From assembly GCA_013376735.1 (NCBI GenBank), contig VINJ01000001.1:2480001-2544000 (forward strand): a stretch of DNA of 64,000 bases, given 5' to 3'. Of the stretch, positions 24,690 to 33,702 are shown in pieces. A program made the translations under genes and the position numbers. Position 1 is the first letter of the stretch. Every line of letters begins with the position of its first letter. The notes below the pieces were generated by a model. That model did no database searches, was not told the origin of the DNA, and was given only the letters and a program-made list of their open reading frames with translations. This DNA comes from a bacterium Scap17 (GTDB taxonomy: Bacteria > Pseudomonadota > Gammaproteobacteria > Pseudomonadales > Halomonadaceae).

Positions 24690-27200
24690 TCAGCTTGGCA
24701 GGTACTCCTCACTCCAGCTTTCGGACACCACGCCCTCCTCAATCAACTGATCGATCTCTTCATCGCTGTGATCAAGCCCTTTGAGTACCGAGCGAGTCGA
24801 GGCGCCGTATTTTTCGGCCGGCGACAGCGGGTAGATACGTCCACGCCGCGGACGGATGGCGTAGGGATCAAGCTGGGTGATCTCGTGACCACTGGGGTGA
24901 TCCGAGTAGACCGAGAACGAATAGCTGCCGGCATCGATCCCGGTCCGCTCGCCAGCCGGATGGACGTTGTAGGAGCGCAATGTCTCCAGGTTCTCGCACA
25001 CGGCCGCTGCGATATCCGCCGCCTGCAGCCGCTCGACCCAGTCACTGGCTCGCGCGCTGATGAAACGCGGTGCCAGGTAGGCGGCCCGCTCCTCACGCGG
25101 CATTTCCGGCAGCTCTTCCAGCCCCTCGACCTTGCGGAATTTTTCCAGCTCCGACTCATAGACACTGACCAGCAGGATGCCATCGGAGGCCGAATAGAAA
25201 CGCGCCAGATCATCGTAGCCGGTTGCCTCACGACCGGACGGCTCGTCGAACAGGCCACGGCGCTCATAGTCATAGCAGAACGGCAACTGGGCCAGACCGC
25301 TCAGTGCCGACAGCGAGGTCTTGATGCGCGAGGTGCGGCCGGTCTTGAGCTTGCGATACAGCGCGGTGGCTATCCCCAGCGACGCGCCAAAGCCGCACAT
25401 GACATCGATGGTGCCGACGTGGGCGTGCTCTTCCGGAGTGTCCATGCTGCCGCCGAAGCGCAGCATGATGCCGGTGGTGGCCTGCACCAGATCGTCATAG
25501 CCAAGGTAGTTGGTGCGCGGCCCGGGCAGCACGCCACTGAAGCAGTCCAGCTGACAGAAGACGGCGTCCGGATTCAGCTCGCGCATGGCCTCCTCGCTCA
25601 GTCCCATGGAGGCCACCTGTCGGTCGGTGGCATTCCAGACCACCACATCACTCTGACGAATCAGCTCATCCAGGATGGCGCGCCCGCGAGGCTGTCTGAC
25701 GTCGGTCAGCAGCGAGCGCTTCGAGCGCATGTGCGACAGGCCGAAGATGACGGTATTCCAGCAGTCATAGAACGGCTTGGCCGGGTCAACCTTGATGACC
25801 TCGGCACCGAAGCGTGCCAGATAGGCTACCGAGTGCGGCCCGGCGATCACGTTGCACAGGTCCAGAATCTTGACGCCTTCCAGCCAGCCATCGCGGGCAT
25901 TGCGTGCCCGCACCCGTGGCAGCTTGGTCTCGATGCGGGTCAGCACCGACAGCGCATGCGTGACGCTCACCCAGCGCCGCGGCCTGGGCGTCAGCATCTC
26001 CTGGCCGCTGTCGGCCATCCACACCATCGGGCCAGGCTGGATCATCAGCCCGAATTCCGGGTCCTCGACCTCGACCATCAGGCCCGCCGTCTCGGCGTGG
26101 TCATCGTGGATCCACTCCTGCAGCCAGCGCTGCGGCGCGCCGGGGAACTTGCCCTTGCCGAAGATCTTCTCCCATTCCTTGGAGGTGCGCGTGAGGAAGA
26201 CTTCCTTCATGCGCGCCGCGATATGGTCCGCCCAGGATTTGGGCAACGGATAGACGCCCAGCGACATGTCGGATTGCCATTCGCTGCTCGGGCGATAGGT
26301 ATCCGGCTCCTCGCTCATGCCTTCGGCGACCAGCTCATCGTAGAGGCCCAACACCTTCAGGCAGCGCTTGGCGTGCTCGCGGTGGCTCGGACAGACCACA
26401 TAGAACATGCGGCCATCCTTGCACTTGTAGCTGCGATAGAAGGGATCGAGCAGCTCCTGCAGCTCGTCGTAGTCGAGATTCATCGGCTGGCCTTCGATAC
26501 GCCGACGCTCGATCTCCTTCTCGCGCTGGGTCTTGTATCGCTCTGGCAGGCCCTCGATCTTGATCGAGTTGTAGCAGAGCCCTTCCATCAGCGCGCAGAC
26601 CAGCGGCACCTCGATCTCGTCGCCCATGCCGGTCCGCTCGCGGGCCTGCAGCGCCAGTACCACCGAGGAAGCCGCCAGCATGGTGCCGTAGGCCGAGCCC
26701 AGCGGCAGCGGCGAGAAGGAGGGGTTGATGCCCATCAGCACTCGGTTGAGGCCCATGTCGGTGAAGACGCCGGAATTGGCGGCGATCACGCTCTCGAAGG
26801 CGCGCCAGTCGCGGCGCAGGGTGTCATTGGAGGCAAAGCCGGGAATCGACAGCGTGATCAGCTCATTGCGCTCTTCACGCAGGGTCTGGAAGTCGATGCC
26901 CAGCCGCTTCATGACCCCGGGGCGGAAGCTCTCGATCACGATGTCGGCCTCCTCGATCAGCGCCAGCGCCTGCTCGACGCCCTCCTCGGACTTGAGGTCC
27001 AGCGAGACGATCAGCTTGTTGCGATTGAGCGTGGCGTTGGCCGGCGACTGCCACATCGGCCCGCCGGGCGGGTCGACGTGAACCACGGTGGCGCCCAGGT
27101 CGGCGAGGATCATGGCGACGGCCGGGCCCGCCATGTATTGACCGAAATCGATGACCTTGACGTCAGTCAGCGGCAGGCGGGTTTCGGAGTGGATTGTCAT
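24690..27200 (-). CDS. dddD: DMSP CoA-transferase/lyase DddD
   Basis: 836 residues, matching the unusual double length of DddD. It has two tandem class III CoA-transferase (CaiB/BaiF) domains. Domain 1 (about residues 10-410) starts at VKVIDFGQYMAGPAVAMILADLG. Domain 2 (about 445-836) starts at VKILDLCNVIAGPHSVAYLARFG. The catalytic aspartate of domain 2 is in NYLGYDDLVQATTG; the equivalent place in domain 1 (WRAFESVIAANSG) lacks it, as is characteristic of DddD. DddD attaches CoA to DMSP and cleaves it to dimethyl sulfide and 3-hydroxypropionyl-CoA/3-hydroxypropionate. AAGGA lies 8 bases before the ATG. The dddT, acuK, acuN, dddA and dddC neighbours on the same strand strongly support this call. 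Confidence 0.93.
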   Translation of the reverse strand: MTIHSETRLPLTDVKVIDFGQYMAGPAVAMILADLGATVVHVDPPGGPMWQSPANATLNRNKLIVSLDLKSEEGVEQALALIEEADIVIESFRPGVMKRLGIDFQTLREERNELITLSIPGFASNDTLRRDWRAFESVIAANSGVFTDMGLNRVLMGINPSFSPLPLGSAYGTMLAASSVVLALQARERTGMGDEIEVPLVCALMEGLCYNSIKIEGLPERYKTQREKEIERRRIEGQPMNLDYDELQELLDPFYRSYKCKDGRMFYVVCPSHREHAKRCLKVLGLYDELVAEGMSEEPDTYRPSSEWQSDMSLGVYPLPKSWADHIAARMKEVFLTRTSKEWEKIFGKGKFPGAPQRWLQEWIHDDHAETAGLMVEVEDPEFGLMIQPGPMVWMADSGQEMLTPRPRRWVSVTHALSVLTRIETKLPRVRARNARDGWLEGVKILDLCNVIAGPHSVAYLARFGAEVIKVDPAKPFYDCWNTVIFGLSHMRSKRSLLTDVRQPRGRAILDELIRQSDVVVWNATDRQVASMGLSEEAMRELNPDAVFCQLDCFSGVLPGPRTNYLGYDDLVQATTGIMLRFGGSMDTPEEHAHVGTIDVMCGFGASLGIATALYRKLKTGRTSRIKTSLSALSGLAQLPFCYDYERRGLFDEPSGREATGYDDLARFYSASDGILLVSVYESELEKFRKVEGLEELPEMPREERAAYLAPRFISARASDWVERLQAADIAAAVCENLETLRSYNVHPAGERTGIDAGSYSFSVYSDHPSGHEITQLDPYAIRPRRGRIYPLSPAEKYGASTRSVLKGLDHSDEEIDQLIEEGVVSESWSEEYLPS

Positions 27201-27286
27201 CGGTGCGGTCCTTCTGTCCGGGGGGCATGCGGGTCGCGTCAGCCCCGGTGAGCGTCATATGTTGAGAGAGACAGGAAAAAGTGCAC

Positions 27287-28924
27287 TCAGCGAGGCTTGG
27301 CGTCATCGCGCGAGCTGGGAGTCTCCAACACCAGATGCGGTTCCAGCACCTTGCGCGCGAAGTCCTGGCGCAACCAGCGCACCAGCGACCAGGTCAGGAT
27401 AAACAGCACCGGAATCATCGGCAGCGCGACCACGATGGTCGAGGTCTGCACCGCCTTGAGGCCGCCCAGCTGGATCAATGCCACCCCGACACCGGCGATC
27501 AGGAAGGCCCAGATCAGACGCACGCTGCGCTTGGGCTCCTGATAGCCAGAGAGCTCACGAGTGGTCACCGACGCCAGCACATAGGCGGAGCTATCCAGGG
27601 TGGTGGCCAGGAAGATGAAGCACAGCAGGATGAAGCTTGCGGTGATCAGCTCGGAGAACGGCAGCGTGGCGAGAATCGCGGACACGGCGCCGGGGATACC
27701 GCCGTCGCTCAGTGCAGCCGCGACATCCAGGGTGCCACTTACCTGCAGGTCCAGCGCATAGCCGCCCCAGACCGCGAAGAACACCCAGCAGCCCAGCGAG
27801 CCGAACACTAGCTCGGCGATGATCAGCTCACGAATGGTGCGCCCCCGCGAGATACGGGCGACGAACAGCCCCATCATCGGCGCGTAGGCGATCCACCAGG
27901 CCCAGTAGAAGACGGTCCAGTCCTTCCAGAAGGTCGAATCGCCCACCGGGTCGGTCCACAGGCTCATGGTCACGAAGCTCGACAGCATGGTACCGAGACT
28001 GTTGACCCAGCCTTCCACCATGAACAGCGACGGCCCGGCAATGAAGGTGAAGGCCAGCAAGGCGATGGCCAGAATCACGTTGATGTCGGAGAGAATCTTG
28101 ATGCCCTTGGCCAGCCCGAACCAGACACTGGCGGAGAAGATCGCCGTCCAGACCAGCAGCACTCCCAGATTGAGCGCAAAGGACGGCTCGATCCCCAACA
28201 GATCGCCGAGCAGTCGTGATACCAGCGGCACTGCCAGCCCCAGCGAGGTGCCGACACCGCCGACGATGCCGAACACCACCACGGCATCCAGCAACACGCC
28301 CCACCAGCCATCGGCACGCTTGCCGAGCACGCCGCTTGAGGCCACGGAAAGACGCACACCCGGGCGGTTGCGCACATACATGGAATAGGCGATGGGAATC
28401 GCCGGCAGGCAATAGAACGCCCAGGGCGTCAGCCCCCAGTGAAACTGGCCATAGGCCAACGCCCACTCGGCGGCCGCATCACTGCCGGCCTTGACGTCAA
28501 ATGGCGGGCCGGTGAAATAGTAAATCGGCTCGACCCATGCCCAGTTGACGATGGCGATACCGATGCCGCCGGCGAAGATCATCGCGACCCAGCTGAAATA
28601 CGAGAATTCCGGGGTGTCCTGCGGGCCTCCCAGACGGACGTTTCCGTAGCGGCTGAACGCCAGACCGATCAAGAATACGACGACGGAGAAGCCCGCCAGC
28701 AGGTAAAGCCAGCCGAAATTGCCGGTCGCGAAGGCGAAGGCCGCATTGACGGCAGCCTCACCGGATTCGGGAAACAGGATGATGGGAATGATGAGGCCGG
28801 CGATGACGAGCACCGAGGGCAGGAAAACCCGCCAGTCGATCTCGTCGCGGGCCTTGTGGGAGGCGCGGGGCTCGCGTGTCGGGCTCCCGCTGCCGGAAGA
28901 CGTCTTGGGCGCAGAACTGCTCAT
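27287..28924 (-). CDS. dddT: BCCT-family transporter, probable DMSP importer DddT
   Basis: 545 residues from the ATG at 28924 (GGTGAT upstream; a GTG three codons earlier is possible). It has 12 membrane segments, with the hallmark stretches GIGIAIVNWAWVEPIYYF and TVFYWAWWIAYAPMMGLFVA. It lies 86 bases upstream of dddD on the same strand, as dddT does in described DMSP clusters, and would bring in DMSP with Na+. It is strikingly similar to the second carrier at 22394-24010 along its whole length, differing mainly at both termini and in loops, so the pair looks like a duplication flanking dddD. Confidence 0.9.
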   Translation of the reverse strand: MSSSAPKTSSGSGSPTREPRASHKARDEIDWRVFLPSVLVIAGLIIPIILFPESGEAAVNAAFAFATGNFGWLYLLAGFSVVVFLIGLAFSRYGNVRLGGPQDTPEFSYFSWVAMIFAGGIGIAIVNWAWVEPIYYFTGPPFDVKAGSDAAAEWALAYGQFHWGLTPWAFYCLPAIPIAYSMYVRNRPGVRLSVASSGVLGKRADGWWGVLLDAVVVFGIVGGVGTSLGLAVPLVSRLLGDLLGIEPSFALNLGVLLVWTAIFSASVWFGLAKGIKILSDINVILAIALLAFTFIAGPSLFMVEGWVNSLGTMLSSFVTMSLWTDPVGDSTFWKDWTVFYWAWWIAYAPMMGLFVARISRGRTIRELIIAELVFGSLGCWVFFAVWGGYALDLQVSGTLDVAAALSDGGIPGAVSAILATLPFSELITASFILLCFIFLATTLDSSAYVLASVTTRELSGYQEPKRSVRLIWAFLIAGVGVALIQLGGLKAVQTSTIVVALPMIPVLFILTWSLVRWLRQDFARKVLEPHLVLETPSSRDDAKPR

Positions 28925-29129
28925 GTTGATCACCGTTATTGTGGTTGTGCGGTTCGGTGTTTAGGCGAGGTCCACCGCGATTGGCGTATCGCTGGTGGAC
29001 CACTCAACGCATGGTGTTGAAAGGGGCTAAAGGGTCTGGCTGGCTAAAGTCGGAATCTCTGACGCGTCACATCGATTGCTGTCACTTCTCAGACACGGCA
29101 CAAACGATGCCGAGGCTCATCAGCCCCGC

Positions 29130-29498
29130 TCAATCCGGACAGAATTGCGCAATGCCATCCTCGAATGACCAATCGATATCGTGATTCTCCGAGATCGTGA
29201 TCAGGACGTTGCCGGGGGCAATCCCCGGGTTTCTGCCCAGCGCCTCGACCACTCTGGTGTAGAACGCCTTCTTGGCCTGGTCCGGCTTTCCGCTGCGCAT
29301 CACCAGATGCATCATCACGCGGTCCTGATCACGTGACTGGAATTCGAGGTCCTGATCGGTACATTCATGGATCACCTGGTAGCGATCATCTGCCGGGAAA
29401 TCCAGGGTCTCGATGACGGCGGCATTGACCTCATCGGCAATCGCCTTGCGATAAGCATCAGACTTGCCTTTCAGAACATTGATCGTGACAAAGGGCAT
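29130..29498 (-). CDS. Tautomerase-superfamily protein resembling malonate semialdehyde decarboxylase
   Basis: 122 residues. The start is the second of two adjacent ATGs (29498): GGAGG is 5 bases upstream of it and it gives Met-Pro, so the catalytic Pro1 is exposed after Met removal. With Pro as residue 1, Asp37 in FPADDRYQ aligns with the catalytic Asp37 of malonate semialdehyde decarboxylase (MSAD). The C-terminal ENHDIDWSFEDGIAQF matches the same region of that family. The two active-site arginines of MSAD (73 and 75, from memory) are not exactly kept; Arg67 and Lys70 are nearest. It lies inside the DMSP operon, where malonate semialdehyde is made by DddA. Decarboxylation to acetaldehyde, tautomerase or hydratase activity are all possible. 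Confidence 0.8.
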   Translation of the reverse strand: MPFVTINVLKGKSDAYRKAIADEVNAAVIETLDFPADDRYQVIHECTDQDLEFQSRDQDRVMMHLVMRSGKPDQAKKAFYTRVVEALGRNPGIAPGNVLITISENHDIDWSFEDGIAQFCPD

Positions 29499-29566
29499 CA
29501 TGGCCTCCGCTGGCACCCGGACAAGGGGTGCGGTGAATGAACATCGAACTTGCCAGACCCCGGGGC

Positions 29567-30403
29567 CTAGCGATGACGGAAGACCGGCGCTCGCTTGGCA
29601 ACGAAGGCGCTCATGCCCTCCTTCTGGCCCTCGGTCGCGAAGGCGGCCTGAAAGAGCAGACGCTCTTGACGAAGCCCCTCATTGAGCGGGGTCTCGAATG
29701 CCGTGTTGACGGCTGACTTGGCCATCTTGACCGCCGGCGTGTTGTAGCCCGCGATGGTATGCGCGGCCTCGAGCGCGTTCTGCATCAACTCATCCTTGGG
29801 CACGACCCGCGCCACCAGGCCAATCTCCTTGGCCTCCTGAGCGCCGATGTTGCGGCCGGTCAAGACCATATCCATCGTCATCGCCTTGCCGACCGAGCGG
29901 GCCAGGCGCTGTGATCCGCCGATGCCCGGCAGGATGCCCAGCTTGATTTCCGGCTGGCCAAACTGGGCGTCTTCCGAGGCGATGATGAAGTCGCACAGCA
30001 GGGCCAATTCACAGCCGCCACCGAGAGCAAAACCACTGACGGCGGCGATGATCGGCTTGGAAATCCTGCGCACCTCGTCCCAGGGCGAGAGAAAGTCATC
30101 CATGTAGAAATCAGTGAAAGACTTCTCGGCCATTTCCTCGATGTCCGCACCGGCGGCAAAGGCGCGGGGATTGCCGGTGATGACGATGGCGCCGATGCCC
30201 GGGTCGGCGTCCAGCTCGCGGAGGACCGCCAGCGTCTCCTCGGCCAATTGGCGGTTGAGCGCATTCAGGCTTTTTGGACGATTGAGGATGATCAACCCGA
30301 CGCGCTCACGACGCTCGACGACGATCATCTCGAGACTCTCCGACTCCGGCGCGTCAGAGGCCGACTGCTTGGCTTGGGGTTGCGATTTCACTATCTTGTT
30401 CAT
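29567..30403 (-). CDS. acuK: Enoyl-CoA hydratase AcuK (acryloyl-CoA hydratase)
   Basis: 278 residues from the ATG at 30403, preceded by GGGAGA. A longer GTG-started form overlapping acuN lacks a ribosome site. The crotonase fold has the oxyanion-hole stretch FAAGADIEEM and GFALGGGCELA. Both catalytic glutamates are present (GGGCE and GQPEIKLGILPG), so it should hydrate a double bond. Next to acuN and dddA it would hydrate acryloyl-CoA to 3-hydroxypropionyl-CoA. The first 25 residues are a low-complexity, Ser/Gln-rich extension absent from most crotonases. Confidence 0.88.
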   Translation of the reverse strand: MNKIVKSQPQAKQSASDAPESESLEMIVVERRERVGLIILNRPKSLNALNRQLAEETLAVLRELDADPGIGAIVITGNPRAFAAGADIEEMAEKSFTDFYMDDFLSPWDEVRRISKPIIAAVSGFALGGGCELALLCDFIIASEDAQFGQPEIKLGILPGIGGSQRLARSVGKAMTMDMVLTGRNIGAQEAKEIGLVARVVPKDELMQNALEAAHTIAGYNTPAVKMAKSAVNTAFETPLNEGLRQERLLFQAAFATEGQKEGMSAFVAKRAPVFRHR

Positions 30404-30453
30404 TCTTGTCTCCCGGTGTGGAGCGGCGTCACTTTGGCGTAAATTCGGCGTAC

Positions 30454-31830
30454 TCACTGCGCATCGCAGATCGTTGTGCCGCTGGACGATGACGCGTCGC
30501 TGAATGACGAGGTGTCTGGCGCTGCGCTGCGCTTTTTCTTGGCGGTACCTGATGGCTTGCGAACCGGACGGGCCTTGTATGCAATGCCATTCTCGACGGA
30601 CGGTCCGGTGTTCTTCTGGCGGTCAGATTCGGGCAGATGATAGGCACCATGGCGTGCCATCAGCTCGTCCAGAATCGCCTCGCGATGCTGGCCAAGGCCC
30701 GGCGCACTGCATGGCACCTGACTGTCGATGTCCCGACGTCCCGTGAGCTTGATCGGATTGCCCGCCGTCCTGAATGGCTTGCCGGCCTTGCCCTGGACCT
30801 GAACGATCATGTTGCGGGCCTTCAGCTGCGGATGATCGAACAGCTTGTCGATGGTATTGATCGGCGAGCACGGCACGCCCTCCTCATTGAGCAGGTCCAC
30901 CCAATGCTGAACCGGCTGCTGCACCAGGACCTTTTCCATCTCGATCACCAGTTCCGGACGATTTCTGCAGCGCATGTCGTTGCTGAGAAAACGCGGGTCG
31001 AAGGCCAACCGCGCCGCACCGATGGCATCGGCCATCAACAGGAACAAGGTGTCGTTGCCGGCCGCGATGACGAGCTTGCCATCTTGCGCATTGAAGCTTT
31101 CAAACGGCGCTAACGAAGGATGACAATCGCCGGTGCGGTGCGGCACCTTGCCCTCGATATCGAAGCGCGCCAGCGCCGTTTCCATCAGCGCCGCCTGGCA
31201 GTCGAGCATGCCGATATCCACCCGCGTGCCTTGGGCATCCCGGGTGCGGCTATAGAGCGAAGCGAGAATGCCCACCGCCGCAAACAGCGCCGCACTCAGG
31301 TCGCCAAAGCTGGTCCCCACGCGGGCGGGCTCTCCATCAGGCCAGCCCGTCAAGCTCATGATGCCCCCCATGGCCTGCACGACCATGTCGTAGCCGGGCA
31401 ATTCACTGAAGGGGCCGGTGTGCCCGAAGCCCGAGATCGAGGAATAGATCAGGTGAGGATGCGTTCTGGCCAGGCGCTCAGGGCCATAGCCCAGGCGATC
31501 CATCACCCCAGGGCGGAAGTTCTCCACCAGTACATCCGCCTCATCCAGCAGACGCTCAAGCAGCTCGCGATCACGAGGCGACTTGATATCCAGCACGATG
31601 CTTTCCTTGTTGCGGTTGAAGCAGCTGAAATAGGCGCTTTCTCCCTCCACGAAGGGACCGAATTCGCGGGTATCGTCTCCGGTCCCGATCTTCTCTACCT
31701 TGATGACACGTGCGCCCAGGTCAGCCAGCACCATGGTGCAATAAGGCCCGGCGAGTACCCGTGAGAAATCCAGCACGGTGATCCCGTCCAGCGGCCCCTT
31801 CTTGAGTTCCGGTTGCGTCGAGATGGCCAT
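30454..31830 (-). CDS. acuN: CaiB/BaiF-family CoA-transferase AcuN
   Basis: 458 residues. The class III CoA-transferase fold begins at ITVLDFSRVLAGPYCTMVLADLG and has the catalytic aspartate in LPGYDMVVQAMGG. Most relatives end near residue 400; here a 50-60 residue, Lys- and Ser-rich tail follows (KKKRSAAPD, then SSFSDASSSSGTT). In the DMSP/acrylate pathway AcuN is thought to load CoA onto acrylate or 3-hydroxypropionate, working with AcuK. The gene lies 50 bases upstream of the acuK start on the same strand and 26 bases after dddA. Confidence 0.88.
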   Translation of the reverse strand: MAISTQPELKKGPLDGITVLDFSRVLAGPYCTMVLADLGARVIKVEKIGTGDDTREFGPFVEGESAYFSCFNRNKESIVLDIKSPRDRELLERLLDEADVLVENFRPGVMDRLGYGPERLARTHPHLIYSSISGFGHTGPFSELPGYDMVVQAMGGIMSLTGWPDGEPARVGTSFGDLSAALFAAVGILASLYSRTRDAQGTRVDIGMLDCQAALMETALARFDIEGKVPHRTGDCHPSLAPFESFNAQDGKLVIAAGNDTLFLLMADAIGAARLAFDPRFLSNDMRCRNRPELVIEMEKVLVQQPVQHWVDLLNEEGVPCSPINTIDKLFDHPQLKARNMIVQVQGKAGKPFRTAGNPIKLTGRRDIDSQVPCSAPGLGQHREAILDELMARHGAYHLPESDRQKNTGPSVENGIAYKARPVRKPSGTAKKKRSAAPDTSSFSDASSSSGTTICDAQ

Positions 31831-31856
31831 CGGTCAACTCCCAAAGTCGTGGCGTA

Positions 31857-33614
31857 TTACTGTGCGTTCAGGATCCATCCCGCGGCTTTTTCCGCGATCA
31901 TCAGGGTCGGCGAGTTGGTATTGCCGCTGACGATGGTCGGCATGATGCCGGCATCTGCCACCCGCAATCCCTGGATACCGCGCACACGCAGACGGCTGTC
32001 AACCACCGCCATCGGGTCATCCGCGCGCCCCATGCGCGTGGTGCCCACCGGATGGAAGATGGTGGTGCCGATATCGCCGGCGAGTCTGGCGAGCTCTTCA
32101 TCAGTCTGGTACTCGACCCCCGGCTTGATCTCTTCGGGCTTGTAGCGCGCAAAGGCAGGCTGGGAGGCGATGCGCCGCGTGACCCGCAAGGAATCGGCCG
32201 CGACCTTGCGATCTTCTTCCGTGCTCAGGTAGTTGGGCGCGATGGTCGGGGCCTGACGCGGGTCGGCGCTCTGCAGACGCACCGTGCCACGGCTGGTGGG
32301 GTTGAGATTGCAGACACTCGCGGTGATCGCCGGGAAGGGATGCAACGGCTGCCCGAAGGCCTCGAGGCTCAGTGGCTGGACGTGGTACTGGATGTTGGGA
32401 TGGGCGTAAGTCTCGCTGCTGCGCGTGAAGGCGCCCAGTTGTGACGGCGCCATGCTCATCGGCCCGGAACGCTTGAACAGGTACTGCATGCCGATGCCCA
32501 TCTTGCCCAGCAAGGTGCTGGCCATGGCGTTCAGGGTCTTGGCATTGGTGACCTTGTAGACCGAGCGGATCTGCAGGTGATCCTGCAGATTCTCGCCGAC
32601 ACCGGGCAGGTCCTTCACTACCTCGACGCCATGTTCCTCCAGAAGTGCCCTGGGCCCGACGCCCGACACCTGCAGCAGATGTGGCGAGCCGATGGCGCCG
32701 GCACACAGCACGACCTCACGCTTCGCCGAGAGATTGATGACCTTGTCGTCACGCACGACCTGCAGCCCCGTGCAGCGCAGATCGGTTGCTTCTTTCGCCG
32801 CCCCTGTTTCAGCCCCCATGCCCTGCTCGCCGCCCGAGAACAGCAGACGATTGACCTGGGTGGAATGCCATAGCGTCAGGTTGCTGCGCTTGAGCGCGGG
32901 GCGCAGGAAGGCCTTGGCCGTGTTCCAGCGCCAGCCCGCACGCTGGTTGACCTCGAAATAAGCCACCCCTTCATTGCTGCCACGGTTGAAGTCCTTGGTG
33001 CGCGGAATGCCGGCCTGCTCGGCCGCACTGGCGAAGTCATCCAGCACTTCCCAGTTGAGGCGCTGACGCTCGACGCGCCACTCCCCGCCGTGACCATGGA
33101 AATCACGCTGCTCAGGATCACTGCTGGCGCCGTCATCCAGCAGCGCGTGATCCTCGTGACGCATGAAGTCAGCCAGACACTGCTCCCAACGCCACTCGCT
33201 GTCGCCGGTCACTTCGGCCCAGTGGTCATAGTCCCGCGCCTGACCGCGCATGTAGATCATGCCGTTGATGCTGGAACAGCCGCCCAGCGTCTTGCCGCGC
33301 GGATAGATCAGCGAACGGCCGTTGAGGCCCCTGTCCGGCTCGGTGCGGAACATCCAATCGGTACGTGGATTGTTGATACAGTACAGATAGCCCACCGGAA
33401 TATGGATCCAGTGGTAGTTGTCACGCCCGCCCGCCTCGACCAGCAGTACGCGGTTCTCAGGGTTGGCGCTGAGGCGATTGGCCATCAGGCAGCCGGCGGA
33501 ACCGGCGCCCACGATGATGTAATCGAATTCAGAGAGATCGTCGCCCGGTTTGGCGGGGCGAGCGTCCTGCTCGCCCTCCGGGGATCGATGCGGATTGTTC
33601 TTGTTGTCTGACAT
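31857..33614 (-). CDS. dddA: GMC-family alcohol dehydrogenase DddA
   Basis: 585 residues from the ATG at 33614 (GGAGAGGGA upstream). FAD motif near residue 33: YIIVGAGSAGCLMANRL. GMC signature GGCSSINGMIYMRGQ. Active-site histidine in TTIFHPVGTTRMG and the closing GNTNSPTLMIAEKAAGWI. It resembles choline dehydrogenase, but position and company identify it as DddA, which oxidises 3-hydroxypropionate to malonate semialdehyde. The N-terminus has a hydrophilic 25-residue extension rich in Asn, Pro and Asp. Confidence 0.9.
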   Translation of the reverse strand: MSDNKNNPHRSPEGEQDARPAKPGDDLSEFDYIIVGAGSAGCLMANRLSANPENRVLLVEAGGRDNYHWIHIPVGYLYCINNPRTDWMFRTEPDRGLNGRSLIYPRGKTLGGCSSINGMIYMRGQARDYDHWAEVTGDSEWRWEQCLADFMRHEDHALLDDGASSDPEQRDFHGHGGEWRVERQRLNWEVLDDFASAAEQAGIPRTKDFNRGSNEGVAYFEVNQRAGWRWNTAKAFLRPALKRSNLTLWHSTQVNRLLFSGGEQGMGAETGAAKEATDLRCTGLQVVRDDKVINLSAKREVVLCAGAIGSPHLLQVSGVGPRALLEEHGVEVVKDLPGVGENLQDHLQIRSVYKVTNAKTLNAMASTLLGKMGIGMQYLFKRSGPMSMAPSQLGAFTRSSETYAHPNIQYHVQPLSLEAFGQPLHPFPAITASVCNLNPTSRGTVRLQSADPRQAPTIAPNYLSTEEDRKVAADSLRVTRRIASQPAFARYKPEEIKPGVEYQTDEELARLAGDIGTTIFHPVGTTRMGRADDPMAVVDSRLRVRGIQGLRVADAGIMPTIVSGNTNSPTLMIAEKAAGWILNAQ

Positions 33615-33702
33615 GGCGCGTCCCTCTCCAGACAAATGACGTAGGCTGGTAGGTAACCAGAATGCAGATGACTACGATGCAGATGGCCCAGTCGCGAGCG
33701 AC

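Noticed and set aside
24666-27251. 861-codon open frame on the plus strand opposite dddD
   Set aside because: It is an antisense shadow of a GC-rich gene. The minus-strand reading is a clear DddD with motifs and ribosome site; the plus reading is rich in His, Arg and Gln with no domain.
31857-33614. Choline dehydrogenase (betA) of glycine-betaine synthesis
   Set aside because: The fold is the same, but the neighbours are DMSP/acrylate genes and no betaine aldehyde dehydrogenase or BetI is adjacent, so DddA is preferred.
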